From IMG/VR virus record IMGVR_UViG_3300047557_000938, positions 1 through 53,480 of that record: a DNA stretch of 53,480 bases, one strand, 5' to 3'. The stretch comes from a virus. Below are positions 23,093 to 29,676 of this stretch, in pieces (the first letter of the stretch is position 1; each line of letters begins with the position of its first letter). The position numbers were made by a program, and so were the translations under genes. A model generated the notes under the pieces. The model had not been told where the DNA came from. It made no database searches and saw only the letters and a list, made by a program, of their open reading frames with translations.

Positions 23093-23733
23093 TTGAGACT
23101 CCTCACGACTGCTCGCCAATATCCTTCATCAACGCCCAGGCTTATGTTGTGATCGGCGAGACGATAAATGTAGTCGGCTTGCTGACTCGCTGTGAAGCGG
23201 GCTTGTTGTTTGGCGCAGCCGATCCAGAACGCCCAGTCCTCGAAGAGCATGTCGCGGAAGGGGTTCCCGTGCCAGAGCCACTTGCGAAATGGGGAGCCAG
23301 AGAAGACAAGATTGTTCTCCACATCAAGAACGTCTTGATGCCTGAAGTCGGAGGGCAGAAGGTTGTAGGCGCCTTGCGGGCTATTGACTTGGATGCCGAA
23401 CATGAGTATGTCGGCGTCTTCGGGTAGATGATTGAAGGCGTGGGGTAGAAGTAGATCGTCCACGTCCATCTTGCATATCCACTCGGTGTCGCAGGCTTGG
23501 ATAGCCTCATTGACGAGAACTTGCGGGTGATGGCTGAACGTTGTGGTGGAGCGGATTACGGTTCCGCTGCACGGCATGTCTTTCACCATACTAAGAAGGT
23601 CACTTGTTATCAGTTCGGTGACTATCCCATAACAGTCGGGTGCGGTTTCAAGCCGAGCGGCGGCCTCGATCCATTCCGGCAGAAAGGCTCTGTATGTGTC
23701 GCCGTGGACGACGGTGACGAGCCCGATGCTCAC
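23089..23733 (-). CDS. GT-A (family 2-like) glycosyltransferase
   Basis: A 214-residue protein starting with GTG in a GTGA overlap. MSIGLVTVVHGDTYRAFLPE, then CDTEWICKMDVDDLLLPHAF (metal-binding D-x-DD) and FEDWAFWIGCA in the acceptor region identify a GT-A fold enzyme. It is coupled to the epimerase gene downstream and the peptidoglycan-binding gene upstream, an unusual mix that suggests action on a cell-wall or virion glycan. Confidence 0.78.
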   Translation of the reverse strand: MSIGLVTVVHGDTYRAFLPEWIEAAARLETAPDCYGIVTELITSDLLSMVKDMPCSGTVIRSTTTFSHHPQVLVNEAIQACDTEWICKMDVDDLLLPHAFNHLPEDADILMFGIQVNSPQGAYNLLPSDFRHQDVLDVENNLVFSGSPFRKWLWHGNPFRDMLFEDWAFWIGCAKQQARFTASQQADYIYRLADHNISLGVDEGYWRAVVRSLK

Positions 23734-24008
23734 AATGCGTCCCAGGTCTTTCTGTCAATCACGCCCGTGATCTTCAACCCAGCCTGGTCTTGAAACTTGC
23801 GAACAGCCAGGGTGACTTCACGGTCGTATCGCCCGTCGAGTGGTCCCTCGTAGTGCCCGTGCTTCATGAGTTTCGATTGAGCCCACATAACCAACACTCC
23901 ACGATCACCTGTGTCTAGGGGATGACGGAATGGATAGTGATCTGAAACCGTAGGGGTGCTTGTCTCTTCTTCGACTAGGTTCATTCGTTTACGCGTGCGG
24001 GTCGCCAT
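23730..24008 (-). CDS. Peptidoglycan-binding domain protein, 92 aa
   Basis: Starting at ATG 24008, which lies seven bases from a minus-strand -10 box, so the mRNA is probably leaderless. Residues about 30-92 (GDRGVLVMWAQSKLMKHGHY, LDGRYDREVTLAVRKFQDQA, ITGVIDRKTWDAL) are a complete PG_binding_1 repeat. There is no catalytic domain or signal peptide. It could be the detached cell-wall-binding part of the endolysin encoded on the other strand 0.6 kb away, which lacks such a domain. It is the first gene of the minus-strand operon. Confidence 0.8.
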   Translation of the reverse strand: MATRTRKRMNLVEEETSTPTVSDHYPFRHPLDTGDRGVLVMWAQSKLMKHGHYEGPLDGRYDREVTLAVRKFQDQAGLKITGVIDRKTWDAL

Positions 24009-24014
24009 GCTTGC

Positions 24015-24021
24015 TATCCTA
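24015..24021. promoter_or_regulatory. Bidirectional promoter with overlapping -10 boxes
   Basis: TATCCT (24015-24020) on the plus strand and TAGGAT (24021-24016) on the minus strand are both TANNNT hexamers sharing five bases. Minus: seven bases to the ATG at 24008 (leaderless). Plus: start about 24027, then AGGAGG and ATG at 24041. No -35 box is clear on either side. Confidence 0.55.
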
Positions 24022-24040
24022 GGACACAAGGAGGCTCCCC

Positions 24041-24253
24041 ATGGATAACAAATGGCTCGTTGTTGCTAAGTCCTACTTGAAAGTCTTTCTAGCAGTCATC
24101 CTGGGATTGTTCCTGGCTGACGGCGCGGATGTGTTCGCCGTAGATGCTACGGATCTTCGCACCTGGTTAGCGGCGGGCCTAGCCTCCGTTCTGCCGCTAG
24201 TCATCACGGCCCTCGATCCGAGTGATCGCCGTTTCGGGACGAATAGCGAGTGA
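24041..24253 (+). CDS. Holin-like protein, two membrane spans (70 aa)
   Basis: AAGGAGG precedes the ATG. Residues 9-26 (AKSYLKVFLAVILGLFLADG) and 41-59 (LRTWLAAGLASVLPLVITAL) are two membrane spans joined by a short loop with VDATD, and the C-terminus is charged. This resembles small class II type holins of actinophages. It lies directly upstream of a second membrane protein and the amidase, completing a lysis cassette. Its stop overlaps the next GTG. Confidence 0.75.
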   Translation: MDNKWLVVAKSYLKVFLAVILGLFLADGADVFAVDATDLRTWLAAGLASVLPLVITALDPSDRRFGTNSE

Positions 24254-24570
24254 ACCCGGCTGATTGGTTGCTCCTAGCGGGCGGCATCGCCGCAGCCGTA
24301 ACGGGGGTCGGCATTTTCTTTCACCGTATTTACAAGATCGCCAAGAGGATCGACTCGGCTCTTGGGGTGGATAAGGAAGGCAGAACTATCTCGGAGCGTC
24401 TGCAAAGGGTGGAGCATCAACTGTTCCCAAACGGGGGAACTAGTCTTACAGATAAGATCAACAGGATCGAGCAAGATCAGCGGGAGATGAAAGGCCAAAT
24501 GGCTGCCTTTGAACGCATCTTGAACATGCTACTCAGGAGGGAAAGTGACGGAGCCGGAAGAGCATCCTGA
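24250..24570 (+). CDS. Holin-like / DUF2746-like membrane protein (106 aa)
   Basis: GTG in a GTGA overlap. One membrane span, WLLLAGGIAAAVTGVGIFFH, then a long amphipathic coiled-coil region (RTISERLQRVEHQLFPNG, INRIEQDQREMKGQMAAFER). This is the layout of the second holin gene seen in many mycobacteriophages (DUF2746-like). It may form the lesion with the first holin or regulate timing. Confidence 0.7.
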   Translation: MNPADWLLLAGGIAAAVTGVGIFFHRIYKIAKRIDSALGVDKEGRTISERLQRVEHQLFPNGGTSLTDKINRIEQDQREMKGQMAAFERILNMLLRRESDGAGRAS

Positions 24571-24622
24571 CTTTGAGGGTGATCCCGCTGTCGGGGTCTT
24601 TGAGATTGAGGATGAGTCGTGA
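24545..24622 (+). CDS. Acidic 25-residue peptide in lysis cassette
   Basis: GTG with AGGAGG five bases upstream opens MTEPEEHPDFEGDPAVGVFE followed by IEDES. Ten of 25 residues are Asp or Glu. It overlaps the holin-like gene's end in another frame and its stop overlaps the GTG of the amidase gene (GTGA), so it may serve mainly to couple translation of the endolysin. Confidence 0.45.
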   Translation: MTEPEEHPDFEGDPAVGVFEIEDES

Positions 24623-25224
24623 GTTACGCCGACGATTTGAAGGCCGCCCTGGCAGAGTGGGCTCCCAATCGGGTCGTGTATGTCAAGGGCTGGCGCACTA
24701 GGAACACGGGCGAGTGGCGGTCAAAGCGTCCTCGCATGACCATCATGCATCACACGGCTGGCGCAGCAACCGAGTCCACGAACCCCACGAACAAGGGCAA
24801 TCGGAAGGGCGCTAACGCTGGCGTCGTGACCTACTGTGTTGCGAAGCACAACTCGGTGCCGTACTGCAACGCCGTCGTGGATCGGGACGGAACGATTTAC
24901 ATCTTGGCTGCTGGTCCCGTGTGGCACGCTGGTGTCGGGTCTTTCAAGGGCACACGATGGGTTTTGTGGAGGATTCCCGACAACAGTGCGAACGGATACA
25001 CATTCGGAGTCGAAGTCGTCAGCAAAGGCAGAAAGCCTGACTTCACGGCGAAACAAATAGAGTCGATCGACTTGTTGAACTGCGCTGTGAAGAAGGCATC
25101 CAAGTGGATCGGTTTCAAGTATCGGATCGCTAACCACAAGGACTGGACGACGAGGAAGATCGACACTCGTTACCCCTGGGAGACGTTTGTTGAGGGAGCC
25201 AAGGCAGCGTGGCGTCAAAAGTGA
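24619..25224 (+). CDS. Endolysin, N-acetylmuramoyl-L-alanine amidase (PGRP-type)
   Basis: A 201-residue amidase_2/PGRP-type protein. IMHHTAGA (His44, His45), GPVWHAGVGS (His103) and NHKDWTTRKIDTRYPW (His173, Lys180, Asp182) supply zinc ligands and catalytic residues. DRDGTIYIL and FGVEVVS are conserved strands. It cleaves the bond between muramic acid and the peptide stem. No cell-wall-binding domain follows the catalytic domain and there is no signal peptide, so it relies on holin for release. The stand-alone PG-binding protein at 23730 may supply binding. Confidence 0.9.
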   Translation: MSYADDLKAALAEWAPNRVVYVKGWRTRNTGEWRSKRPRMTIMHHTAGAATESTNPTNKGNRKGANAGVVTYCVAKHNSVPYCNAVVDRDGTIYILAAGPVWHAGVGSFKGTRWVLWRIPDNSANGYTFGVEVVSKGRKPDFTAKQIESIDLLNCAVKKASKWIGFKYRIANHKDWTTRKIDTRYPWETFVEGAKAAWRQK

Positions 25225-25457
25225 CGCTGGCTGATGCCCTTGCCAGCGTGCAGCCAACTCACATCGGCGTGAAGTGTTACACCTGTTCCGCGGTGTCATC
25301 TATGACTAAGGAAGATAGGGAAGTCTTCGAGGAAGCCTTGACGCGGCGGGACATTACGAACCCCATGATGGTGCGCGCGTTGAAGGCTGCAGGCTATGAG
25401 GTGTCGAAAGGTTCTCTCGCGCGTCATCGGCGCGGGGAGTGCATGCCGCTAGAATAG
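25221..25457 (+). CDS. Small Cys/HTH-like protein after endolysin (78 aa)
   Basis: GTG in a GTGA overlap is preferred to the in-frame GTG at 25209. GVKCYTCSAVSSMTKEDREV gives a CxxC pair, followed by NPMMVRALKAAGYEVSKGSL and RHRRGEC, a helix-turn-helix-like end. Actinophage proteins with C-x-VC, ED-R and S-x-x-RHR motifs in this order are usually annotated as HTH proteins or small-terminase-like. DNA binding is inferred. A strong hairpin follows. Confidence 0.6.
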   Translation: MTLADALASVQPTHIGVKCYTCSAVSSMTKEDREVFEEALTRRDITNPMMVRALKAAGYEVSKGSLARHRRGECMPLE

Positions 25458-25482
25458 GGGCGGGTCGAGCCTTGCTCCCCAC

Positions 25483-25520
25483 GGCCCCGGCGGGAACCCC
25501 TCACCTGCCGGGGCCGCCCA
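25483..25520 (+). terminator. Strong GC hairpin ending the late lysis region
   Basis: GGCCCCGGC (25483-25491) pairs perfectly with GCCGGGGCC (25507-25515) around a 15-base loop, followed by GCCCATTTCT. The T-run is weak, but the nine-pair GC stem at the end of the lysis operon suits a terminator. Confidence 0.6.
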
Positions 25521-25615
25521 TTTCTCCCCCAAGAACTAGGGGCAAATCGGGCATTTCGGGCCAATGTTGTGAATGTTGTTGCCAAGTCCGAGCGGCAGCC
25601 GTGACCCTTGTTCTA

Positions 25616-25650
25616 TGAGGCCGAGGGGGCCTCAGGAAGCGAGGGGCAAC
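25616..25650 (+). promoter_or_regulatory. Leader hairpin with GAGGG loop plus Shine-Dalgarno
   Basis: TGAGGCC (25616-25622) pairs with GGCCTCA (25628-25634) around GAGGG. Exactly 16 bases, including GCGAGGGG, lead to the ATG at 25651. Upstream are AAATCGGGC (25544), TTGTTGCCAAG and CCTTGTTCTA, parallel to the 7210 and 48591 copies. Confidence 0.65.
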
Positions 25651-25878
25651 ATGAAGTGGACCAAGCCTACGCAGTACGTGAACGGGCGCATCAAGGCTGA
25701 TCGGTCAAATGTGGCTGATCGTGGCGACGGCACCTACTTCGTCATCAACTGGGTTGATCGCGGAAAGCGCGCGTACCAACTCATCATCAAGACCTACGGC
25801 GACCCAGGTTTCGAAGAACTCGGTCGCTTCCCATCAGTCCGTGACGCTAAGGCATTCGCAGAAGGGTACGCATCATGA
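25651..25878 (+). CDS. Accessory protein, 75 aa
   Basis: Starts 16 bases after a leader hairpin with GAGGGG as Shine-Dalgarno. The product MKWTKPTQYVNGRIKADRSN, then GDGTYFVINWVDRGKRAYQL and FPSVRDAKAFAEGY, looks like a small beta-beta-alpha fold. I do not recognise a family. It ends in an ATGA overlap with the next gene. Confidence 0.6.
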   Translation: MKWTKPTQYVNGRIKADRSNVADRGDGTYFVINWVDRGKRAYQLIIKTYGDPGFEELGRFPSVRDAKAFAEGYAS

Positions 25879-26087
25879 GGGAGTTCATCACCACCGAGTT
25901 CGAGTTCAGTCACGGCAAGAAGCCACGGGGGCTCGGCTACTGGTACTTCAAGCCAGCAGATAACGCATGGCCCGGCGATTCGATGCCCACCGGCGGATTC
26001 TTCTGGCACTTCGGCACCTACGCCGAGGCCAAGAAGGCAGTCAGCGCGGCGTGGCCCGCAGTCACCTACTGGAAGGTCCTTCCGTAG
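25875..26087 (+). CDS. Accessory protein, 70 aa
   Basis: ATG in an ATGA overlap. MREFITTEFEFSHGKKPRGL, then GYWYFKP, FFWHFGTYAEAKKAVSAAWP and a short end. The strand-helix pattern FGTYAEAKKAV resembles FPSVRDAKAFA of the preceding protein, so the pair may share a fold. Function unknown. Two hairpins follow the stop. Confidence 0.6.
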   Translation: MREFITTEFEFSHGKKPRGLGYWYFKPADNAWPGDSMPTGGFFWHFGTYAEAKKAVSAAWPAVTYWKVLP

Positions 26088-26092
26088 TCGAA

Positions 26093-26133
26093 ACGAGGCT
26101 TCGGCCTCGTCCAGCGGAACCCGCCACCCGCTG
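26093..26133 (+). terminator. Two adjacent hairpins, one with UUCG tetraloop
   Basis: ACGAGGC-TTCG-GCCTCGT (26093-26110) is a seven-pair stem with the very stable UUCG loop; CAGCGG (26112-26117) and CCGCTG (26128-26133) form a second stem. There is no T-run. They may end or protect the preceding transcript, or control the next gene, whose AGAGGGG lies 20 bases further. Confidence 0.5.
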
Positions 26134-26166
26134 CTGAAGAGACAGGCGACCTAGAGGGGAACGATT

Positions 26167-26385
26167 GTGGACGAGCAGGGCATGACGATGAATGATCTGA
26201 ACGAACTCACTCGCGAGGATCTGATCATGATCGACACGGCGCTGATGATCCTGAGCCGTGCCGAGCACAAGTTCAATGGCACAACGTGGGAGTGCGACAA
26301 GGCGACTCGTGCGTTGAATCGGATCGCAGTACGGCACGGGCTTGTGCCGGTTGATGGTTACGCGGCGCAGTTGGCGGCGTCGTGA
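26167..26385 (+). CDS. Hypothetical helical protein, 72 aa
   Basis: GTG with AGAGGGG about nine bases upstream. MDEQGMTMNDLNELTREDLI and MIDTALMILSRAEH form a long helix, then KATRALNRIAVRHGL a second. No motif is recognised. A later in-frame ATG at 26182 is possible. Confidence 0.55.
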   Translation: MDEQGMTMNDLNELTREDLIMIDTALMILSRAEHKFNGTTWECDKATRALNRIAVRHGLVPVDGYAAQLAAS

Positions 26386-26441
26386 GCCGTCTTGCTCAAC
26401 CCATGGACTTTGTGGCCCATTGGCTCCCGAAAGGGAGACCA

Positions 26442-26708
26442 ATGGTTCACAGTCAAACAATCGAGCAGATTGGACGCTACACGTTCGCTGCAATCTCTGG
26501 GGCTCGTTACGGGACTACTGAGTCAAGCCTCATTATGCCGAGCGGGCAGGGGCACTACGTAACGGTCACGTTAGAGGCAAGCGACACCTACACGGTTCGA
26601 CACCTCTTTGTTCGGGCTGGCAAAGTTACAGTCAAACAAGAGTGGGAGGACGTGTATTGCGATCAGTTGTCCGACGTTGCCTATGAGGCTTCGCTCTGGC
26701 GCATGTAA
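26442..26708 (+). CDS. Actinophage small protein family, 88 aa
   Basis: The ATG at 26442 has GGGAG five bases upstream and fits the family start (TIEQIGRYTFAAISGARYGT). The body has alternating strands (SSLIMPSGQGHYVTVTLEAS, DTYTVRHLFVRAGKVTVKQE) and ends with DVYCDQLSDVAYEASLWRM. Similar small proteins occur in many actinophages and are of unknown role. An in-frame GTG at 26382, in a GTGA overlap with the previous gene, would add 20 residues. Confidence 0.6.
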   Translation: MVHSQTIEQIGRYTFAAISGARYGTTESSLIMPSGQGHYVTVTLEASDTYTVRHLFVRAGKVTVKQEWEDVYCDQLSDVAYEASLWRM

Positions 26709-26756
26709 ATGTCCGACCCTGCATGTAACGTGCGGGGCGAGAGAAAGGTGAGGGGA

Positions 26757-26987
26757 ATGGCACAAGCGATTGTGTTTCAGGTGGACGCGGGTCCGGCTGG
26801 AATGTATTGGGATGTGAATCTGTCGGATGGGCAAACATGGGAAGTGTCTGACGACATACGGACCGACATTAGTGACTTGTCGATCTCGGGTTACGAGGTT
26901 GTAGTTCGTTCGTACGAGTGGTACTTGAAGAACGCTTGTTCTGAATGTGGCTGCGAAGAACCACACACACATAATGAGGTGAGTTGA
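26757..26987 (+). CDS. Hypothetical protein with C-terminal Cys cluster, 76 aa
   Basis: GAGGGG lies immediately upstream of the ATG. The main part (AIVFQVDAGPAGMYWDVNL, YEVVVRSYEWYLK) is beta-rich; the end, ACSECGCEEPHTHN, has three Cys and two His and may bind zinc. Function unknown. The next ATG follows its stop by one base. Confidence 0.55.
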   Translation: MAQAIVFQVDAGPAGMYWDVNLSDGQTWEVSDDIRTDISDLSISGYEVVVRSYEWYLKNACSECGCEEPHTHNEVS

Positions 26988-27167
26988 ATGAACAACTCAA
27001 CTCTCCAAGCAATGATGCAGTTCATGCGACTACTGCCAGACGAATCGTTGAGCCTGGTCGCCGATGCTCGTTACACGTTCGAGCCCCGTGATTACAAAGA
27101 CAAAGTGATCCTGCAACTAGCGGCAGGTGAGTGGGAATGGAGGCAGGAATGTCGGACTATGAAGTGA
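26988..27167 (+). CDS. Hypothetical protein, 59 aa
   Basis: ATG immediately follows the upstream TGA. MNNSTLQAMMQFMRLLPDES, LSLVADARYTFEPRDYKDKV and AAGEWEWRQECRTMK. It overlaps the start of the Gam-like gene by 19 bp in another frame and probably couples to it. No family recognised. Confidence 0.55.
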   Translation: MNNSTLQAMMQFMRLLPDESLSLVADARYTFEPRDYKDKVILQLAAGEWEWRQECRTMK

Positions 27168-27697
27168 CAGACGAGTTCAGGGCCGACACCTTGGAGAAGG
27201 CTAGTTGGGCGATGCGTAAGTATCGACGGCTGGCCCAGAAGAAGGCTCAGTACGAGAGTCTGGCGGCTGCGGAGCGAGTGAGGATTGACTCGTGGCTGGA
27301 ACGCATGATCGCGAGCGTGGAGTCTCAGATGGAGTTCTTTGGGGCTCACTTGGAGGCTTACGCCATGAGCCAGCGAGCGCAGGGAAACAAGAGTGTGGAA
27401 CTGCCGGATGGGACTATCAAGACTCGAGCCACGGGCGCGACGTTCGATGTAGACAAAACTGTGTTTTTGGAATGGGCTCAGGAGCAGAAGAGGGACGACC
27501 TCATGCGGGTGTCGTTCGCACCTGACATGACCGCTATCAAGACAGCGGTGCTTGTCGATGAAGGGATAGTGGTTGATCCTGCCTCCGGCGAGGTCGTTCC
27601 AGGGCTCTCGCCTGTGCCAGAGAAAGTGACCGTGAGCATCGCGCCCGACCTGGATGCGATAGATCTAGAGGGAATCGAGGGAATCGAAGATGAGTGA
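27149..27697 (+). CDS. Gam-like nuclease-inhibitor / DNA-end-binding protein
   Basis: A 182-residue protein: a long coiled coil (EKASWAMRKYRRLAQKKAQY, SWLERMIASVESQMEFFGAH) followed by SVELPDGTIKTRATGATFDV, DKTVFLEWAQEQKRDDLMRV and PEKVTVSIA. This order is that of the Mu Gam-like family, whose dimers bind DNA ends and block RecBCD- or AdnAB-type nucleases. It lies directly upstream of an ERF annealing protein, forming a Gam-annealase recombination pair. GGAGG precedes the ATG. Confidence 0.8.
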   Translation: MSDYEVTDEFRADTLEKASWAMRKYRRLAQKKAQYESLAAAERVRIDSWLERMIASVESQMEFFGAHLEAYAMSQRAQGNKSVELPDGTIKTRATGATFDVDKTVFLEWAQEQKRDDLMRVSFAPDMTAIKTAVLVDEGIVVDPASGEVVPGLSPVPEKVTVSIAPDLDAIDLEGIEGIEDE

Positions 27698-28340
27698 TAA
27701 GCCGCCTGTTCATGAGGCTCTCGCGTCGGTGATGGCTGACGTGAAGGCTGTTCGTAAGGAGGAACGCAACCAGGCTCAAGGGTTCAACTTTCGCGGCATC
27801 GACGCGGTGTTGAACGCTGTTGGGCCAGCGTTGAGGGCTCACGGAGTGATCGTGCTGCCGACGGTGTTGAAGCACACCTACGGGACGGTGACTTCAACGA
27901 AGGGCACCGTTATGGGTCATGTGATTGTGAAGGTGCGCTACGAGTTCATCGGGCCAGCCGGGGACTCCATCACTTGTACGACTGTGGGTGAGTCGATGGA
28001 TACGGGCGACAAGGCGACGTCGAAGGCTATGTCCGTCGCTCTCCGCACGGCCCTATTGCAGTCGTTGGCTCTGCCCACGGACGAGCCTGATCCCGATCTG
28101 GATGTGTACGAGAGGCAGACACCGACCGTGGTGAGCAAGCCGGGTAGGAAGAAGACCTACGCTGATTCGGCTAAGGTGCCGGAGTTGGTGGAGTCTTTCA
28201 CCGGGGTTGAGACGGAGCGAGACTTGGCTGACGTGGCGCAGCAGATTCCGCACCTTGATCTCTCTGATGCCGAGAAGGAACTTCTTCGGAATTCCTACAT
28301 GGCTGCGAAACAAAGATTAGAGGCAAGTGTCGGGGTGTAA
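27690..28340 (+). CDS. ERF-family single-strand annealing protein
   Basis: A 216-residue protein. EALASVMADVKAVRKEERNQ, FNFRGIDAVLNAVGPALRAH and GESMDTGDKATSKAMSVALR then LLQSLALPT are the ERF signature. The C-terminal 70 residues form a helical tail. It would anneal complementary single strands in recombination, genome circularisation or repair. It overlaps the Gam-like gene by 8 bp. The partner exonuclease may be the Cas4-like enzyme at 6316. Confidence 0.9.
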   Translation: MSDKPPVHEALASVMADVKAVRKEERNQAQGFNFRGIDAVLNAVGPALRAHGVIVLPTVLKHTYGTVTSTKGTVMGHVIVKVRYEFIGPAGDSITCTTVGESMDTGDKATSKAMSVALRTALLQSLALPTDEPDPDLDVYERQTPTVVSKPGRKKTYADSAKVPELVESFTGVETERDLADVAQQIPHLDLSDAEKELLRNSYMAAKQRLEASVGV

Positions 28341-28372
28341 CTGAGCACCTTGGTCTGATTGGTCGTGCGACG

Positions 28373-28402
28373 GCCCTAGGAGTTGTATGAGGCTCCTAGG
28401 GC
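28373..28402. repeat. 10-bp perfect inverted repeat before replication initiator
   Basis: GCCCTAGGAG and CTCCTAGGGC flank a 10-base spacer, 24 bases before the ATG of the initiator gene. It can act as a terminator for the ERF operon (no T-run), an operator for initiator autoregulation, or part of the origin. CTCCTAGGGC recurs once, after the terminase gene at about 36624. Confidence 0.6.
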
Positions 28403-28426
28403 TTCGCCATGAGGGAAGGGTCGAAC

Positions 28427-29164
28427 ATGAGTATCCAGAGAGTGCCTGAGGTTCCATTCGCGCAGATCGCGAACAGCGCACTACGAGACACCCGCCTGTC
28501 GTTCAAGGCTCGCGGTGTCCTTGCGCTCGTTCTGTCGAACGTGGGTGAGTGGGAGGCGACCCGAACGTGGCTCATGAGCCAGTCGGAGAAGGATGGTCGC
28601 CACGCCATACAAGAAGCCTTGAATGAACTAACCGCCCTGGGTTACAGGCGAGTAGAGAAAGTGCTGATAAACGGCTCCATCACCTCTGTCGTCGAGTGGA
28701 GGCATGAACCATCGGAGCCGATTTCTCGACGGACAGGAAACCTGACGGTCGGGAAACCTGACGGTCAGGAAACCGGGCCGCTAATAGAACACCATCTTCC
28801 AGAACACCATCAACCGAATACCACTAGAGAGATCGTTCTCAAGCCTGTGGATGTTGTCGCGCTTGAAGGCTTTCTTGAGTTTTGGAGGACATATCCACGC
28901 AAAGAGGGCAAAGGCCACGCACGGCAAGCCTGGATGAAAGCCATACGGAAGCAAGACCCCACCGTTATCATTGAGGGGGCGGCGCGTTACCGCGACGACT
29001 TGAATCGGGTGAAGGAGTTCACGGCGATGCCCGCTACATGGCTAAACGGGGAGAGGTGGGAAGACGAGCCGTTGCCTGGGCGCGTTGAAGACCGACGGCT
29101 GGACGAGGCGCAGCAGATGATCGCTCGAGCGGCGGCGAGGGACGCCGACAGAGAGGGGTTCTAG
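28427..29164 (+). CDS. Replication initiator (winged-helix + DnaD-like C-terminus)
   Basis: A 245-residue protein; ATG 28427 has GAAGGG upstream. N-terminal winged helix: IANSALRDTRLSFKARGVLA, LSNVGEWEATRTWLMSQSE, DGRHAIQEALNELTALGYRR. After a linker, the C-terminal FLEFWRTYPRKEGKGHARQA with MPATWLNGERWEDE is the domain found in phage replication proteins of the DnaD / lambda-O type. The linker DNA (28728-28815) contains tandem iterons. It probably binds these iterons and recruits the host helicase. Confidence 0.8.
   Translation: MSIQRVPEVPFAQIANSALRDTRLSFKARGVLALVLSNVGEWEATRTWLMSQSEKDGRHAIQEALNELTALGYRRVEKVLINGSITSVVEWRHEPSEPISRRTGNLTVGKPDGQETGPLIEHHLPEHHQPNTTREIVLKPVDVVALEGFLEFWRTYPRKEGKGHARQAWMKAIRKQDPTVIIEGAARYRDDLNRVKEFTAMPATWLNGERWEDEPLPGRVEDRRLDEAQQMIARAAARDADREGF
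28728..28775. repeat. Three tandem 16-bp iterons, candidate origin
   Basis: Units at 28728, 28744 and 28760 read GACGGWCRGGAAACCK. The 16-bp period is not a multiple of three, so the same DNA is read in three frames and its conservation points to a DNA function. They lie in the linker-coding part of the initiator gene, the place of the lambda origin in gene O. Confidence 0.78.
28786..28815. repeat. Two tandem 15-bp repeats next to the iterons
   Basis: AGAACACCATCTTCC and AGAACACCATCAACC, then a decayed third copy GAATACCACT. They follow the 16-bp array after 10 bases and encode EHHLP-EHHQP. CGAATACCAC also occurs at the first 19-bp iteron near 7026. Confidence 0.65.
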
Positions 29165-29166
29165 TC

Positions 29167-29490
29167 ATGAAGGAAGCCGACGTTGCAACGCTTCTTGCGC
29201 TGGCGAATGGGCATGATCAACGGCACGGCATGAGCGATGTGAAGGTGCGAGCCTGGTTTGTCCTGTTCGAGCAGGAGGCCGCCGACATGGAACCCGTGTG
29301 GGCCCAGAAGAAGATCAACGAGCACTACGCCCGCACCACAGACATGCTCATGCCCGCGCATCTGGTCACCGCATGGAAACAGCACAAGCGATACGAACGG
29401 AATCGTTTGAGTGTCACGGCTGGACGAGGTGTGCCGATGCCGGACTATGTGAAGGCTGAGATGCAGCGCCTACTATCTAGGCGTGATTGA
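29167..29490 (+). CDS. Replication-module protein, possible helicase loader (107 aa)
   Basis: MKEADVATLLALANGHDQRH, then VKVRAWFVLFEQEAADMEPV, INEHYARTTDMLMPAHLVTA and WKQHKRYERNRLS. Proteins of this build follow initiator genes in actinophages and are rich in helices; they may help load helicase, but I have no motif to show this. Its end overlaps a small zinc-ribbon gene. Confidence 0.6.
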   Translation: MKEADVATLLALANGHDQRHGMSDVKVRAWFVLFEQEAADMEPVWAQKKINEHYARTTDMLMPAHLVTAWKQHKRYERNRLSVTAGRGVPMPDYVKAEMQRLLSRRD

Positions 29491-29590
29491 ATGCGGTTCC
29501 TGCGGTGAACCTTTCTCGCCTGTTGCGAGCAGATGGTTGTGCCCTAACTGCGGCTACAAGGAGTCCTGTTGTGAGGGTGAACCCTTGTGA
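29483..29590 (+). CDS. Tiny zinc-ribbon protein, 35 aa
   Basis: GTG overlaps the previous gene by eight bases. MIECGSCGEPFSPVASRWLC with PNCGYKESCCEGEPL gives a CGSCG and CPNCG pair, a classic zinc ribbon. The stop overlaps the next GTG (GTGA). It forms a chain of three GTGA-coupled genes (29483, 29587, 29673). Confidence 0.6.
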   Translation: MIECGSCGEPFSPVASRWLCPNCGYKESCCEGEPL

Positions 29591-29676
29591 GCACCTGGCG
29601 ATGCTCCGTGTGTGGAGCGACAGGTGATGGTGGAGTGAAAGCCTTCTACGCCCACTACAACAAGGCACACTCGTGA
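29587..29676 (+). CDS. Tiny C2H2-type zinc-finger peptide, 29 aa
   Basis: MSTWRCSVCGATGDGGVKAF then YAHYNKAHS: Cys-x2-Cys and His-x5-His at the spacing of a single C2H2 finger. GTG sits in a GTGA overlap upstream and its stop overlaps the GTG of the HNH gene. A single finger of 29 residues is unusually small for a stand-alone protein. Confidence 0.55.
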   Translation: MSTWRCSVCGATGDGGVKAFYAHYNKAHS

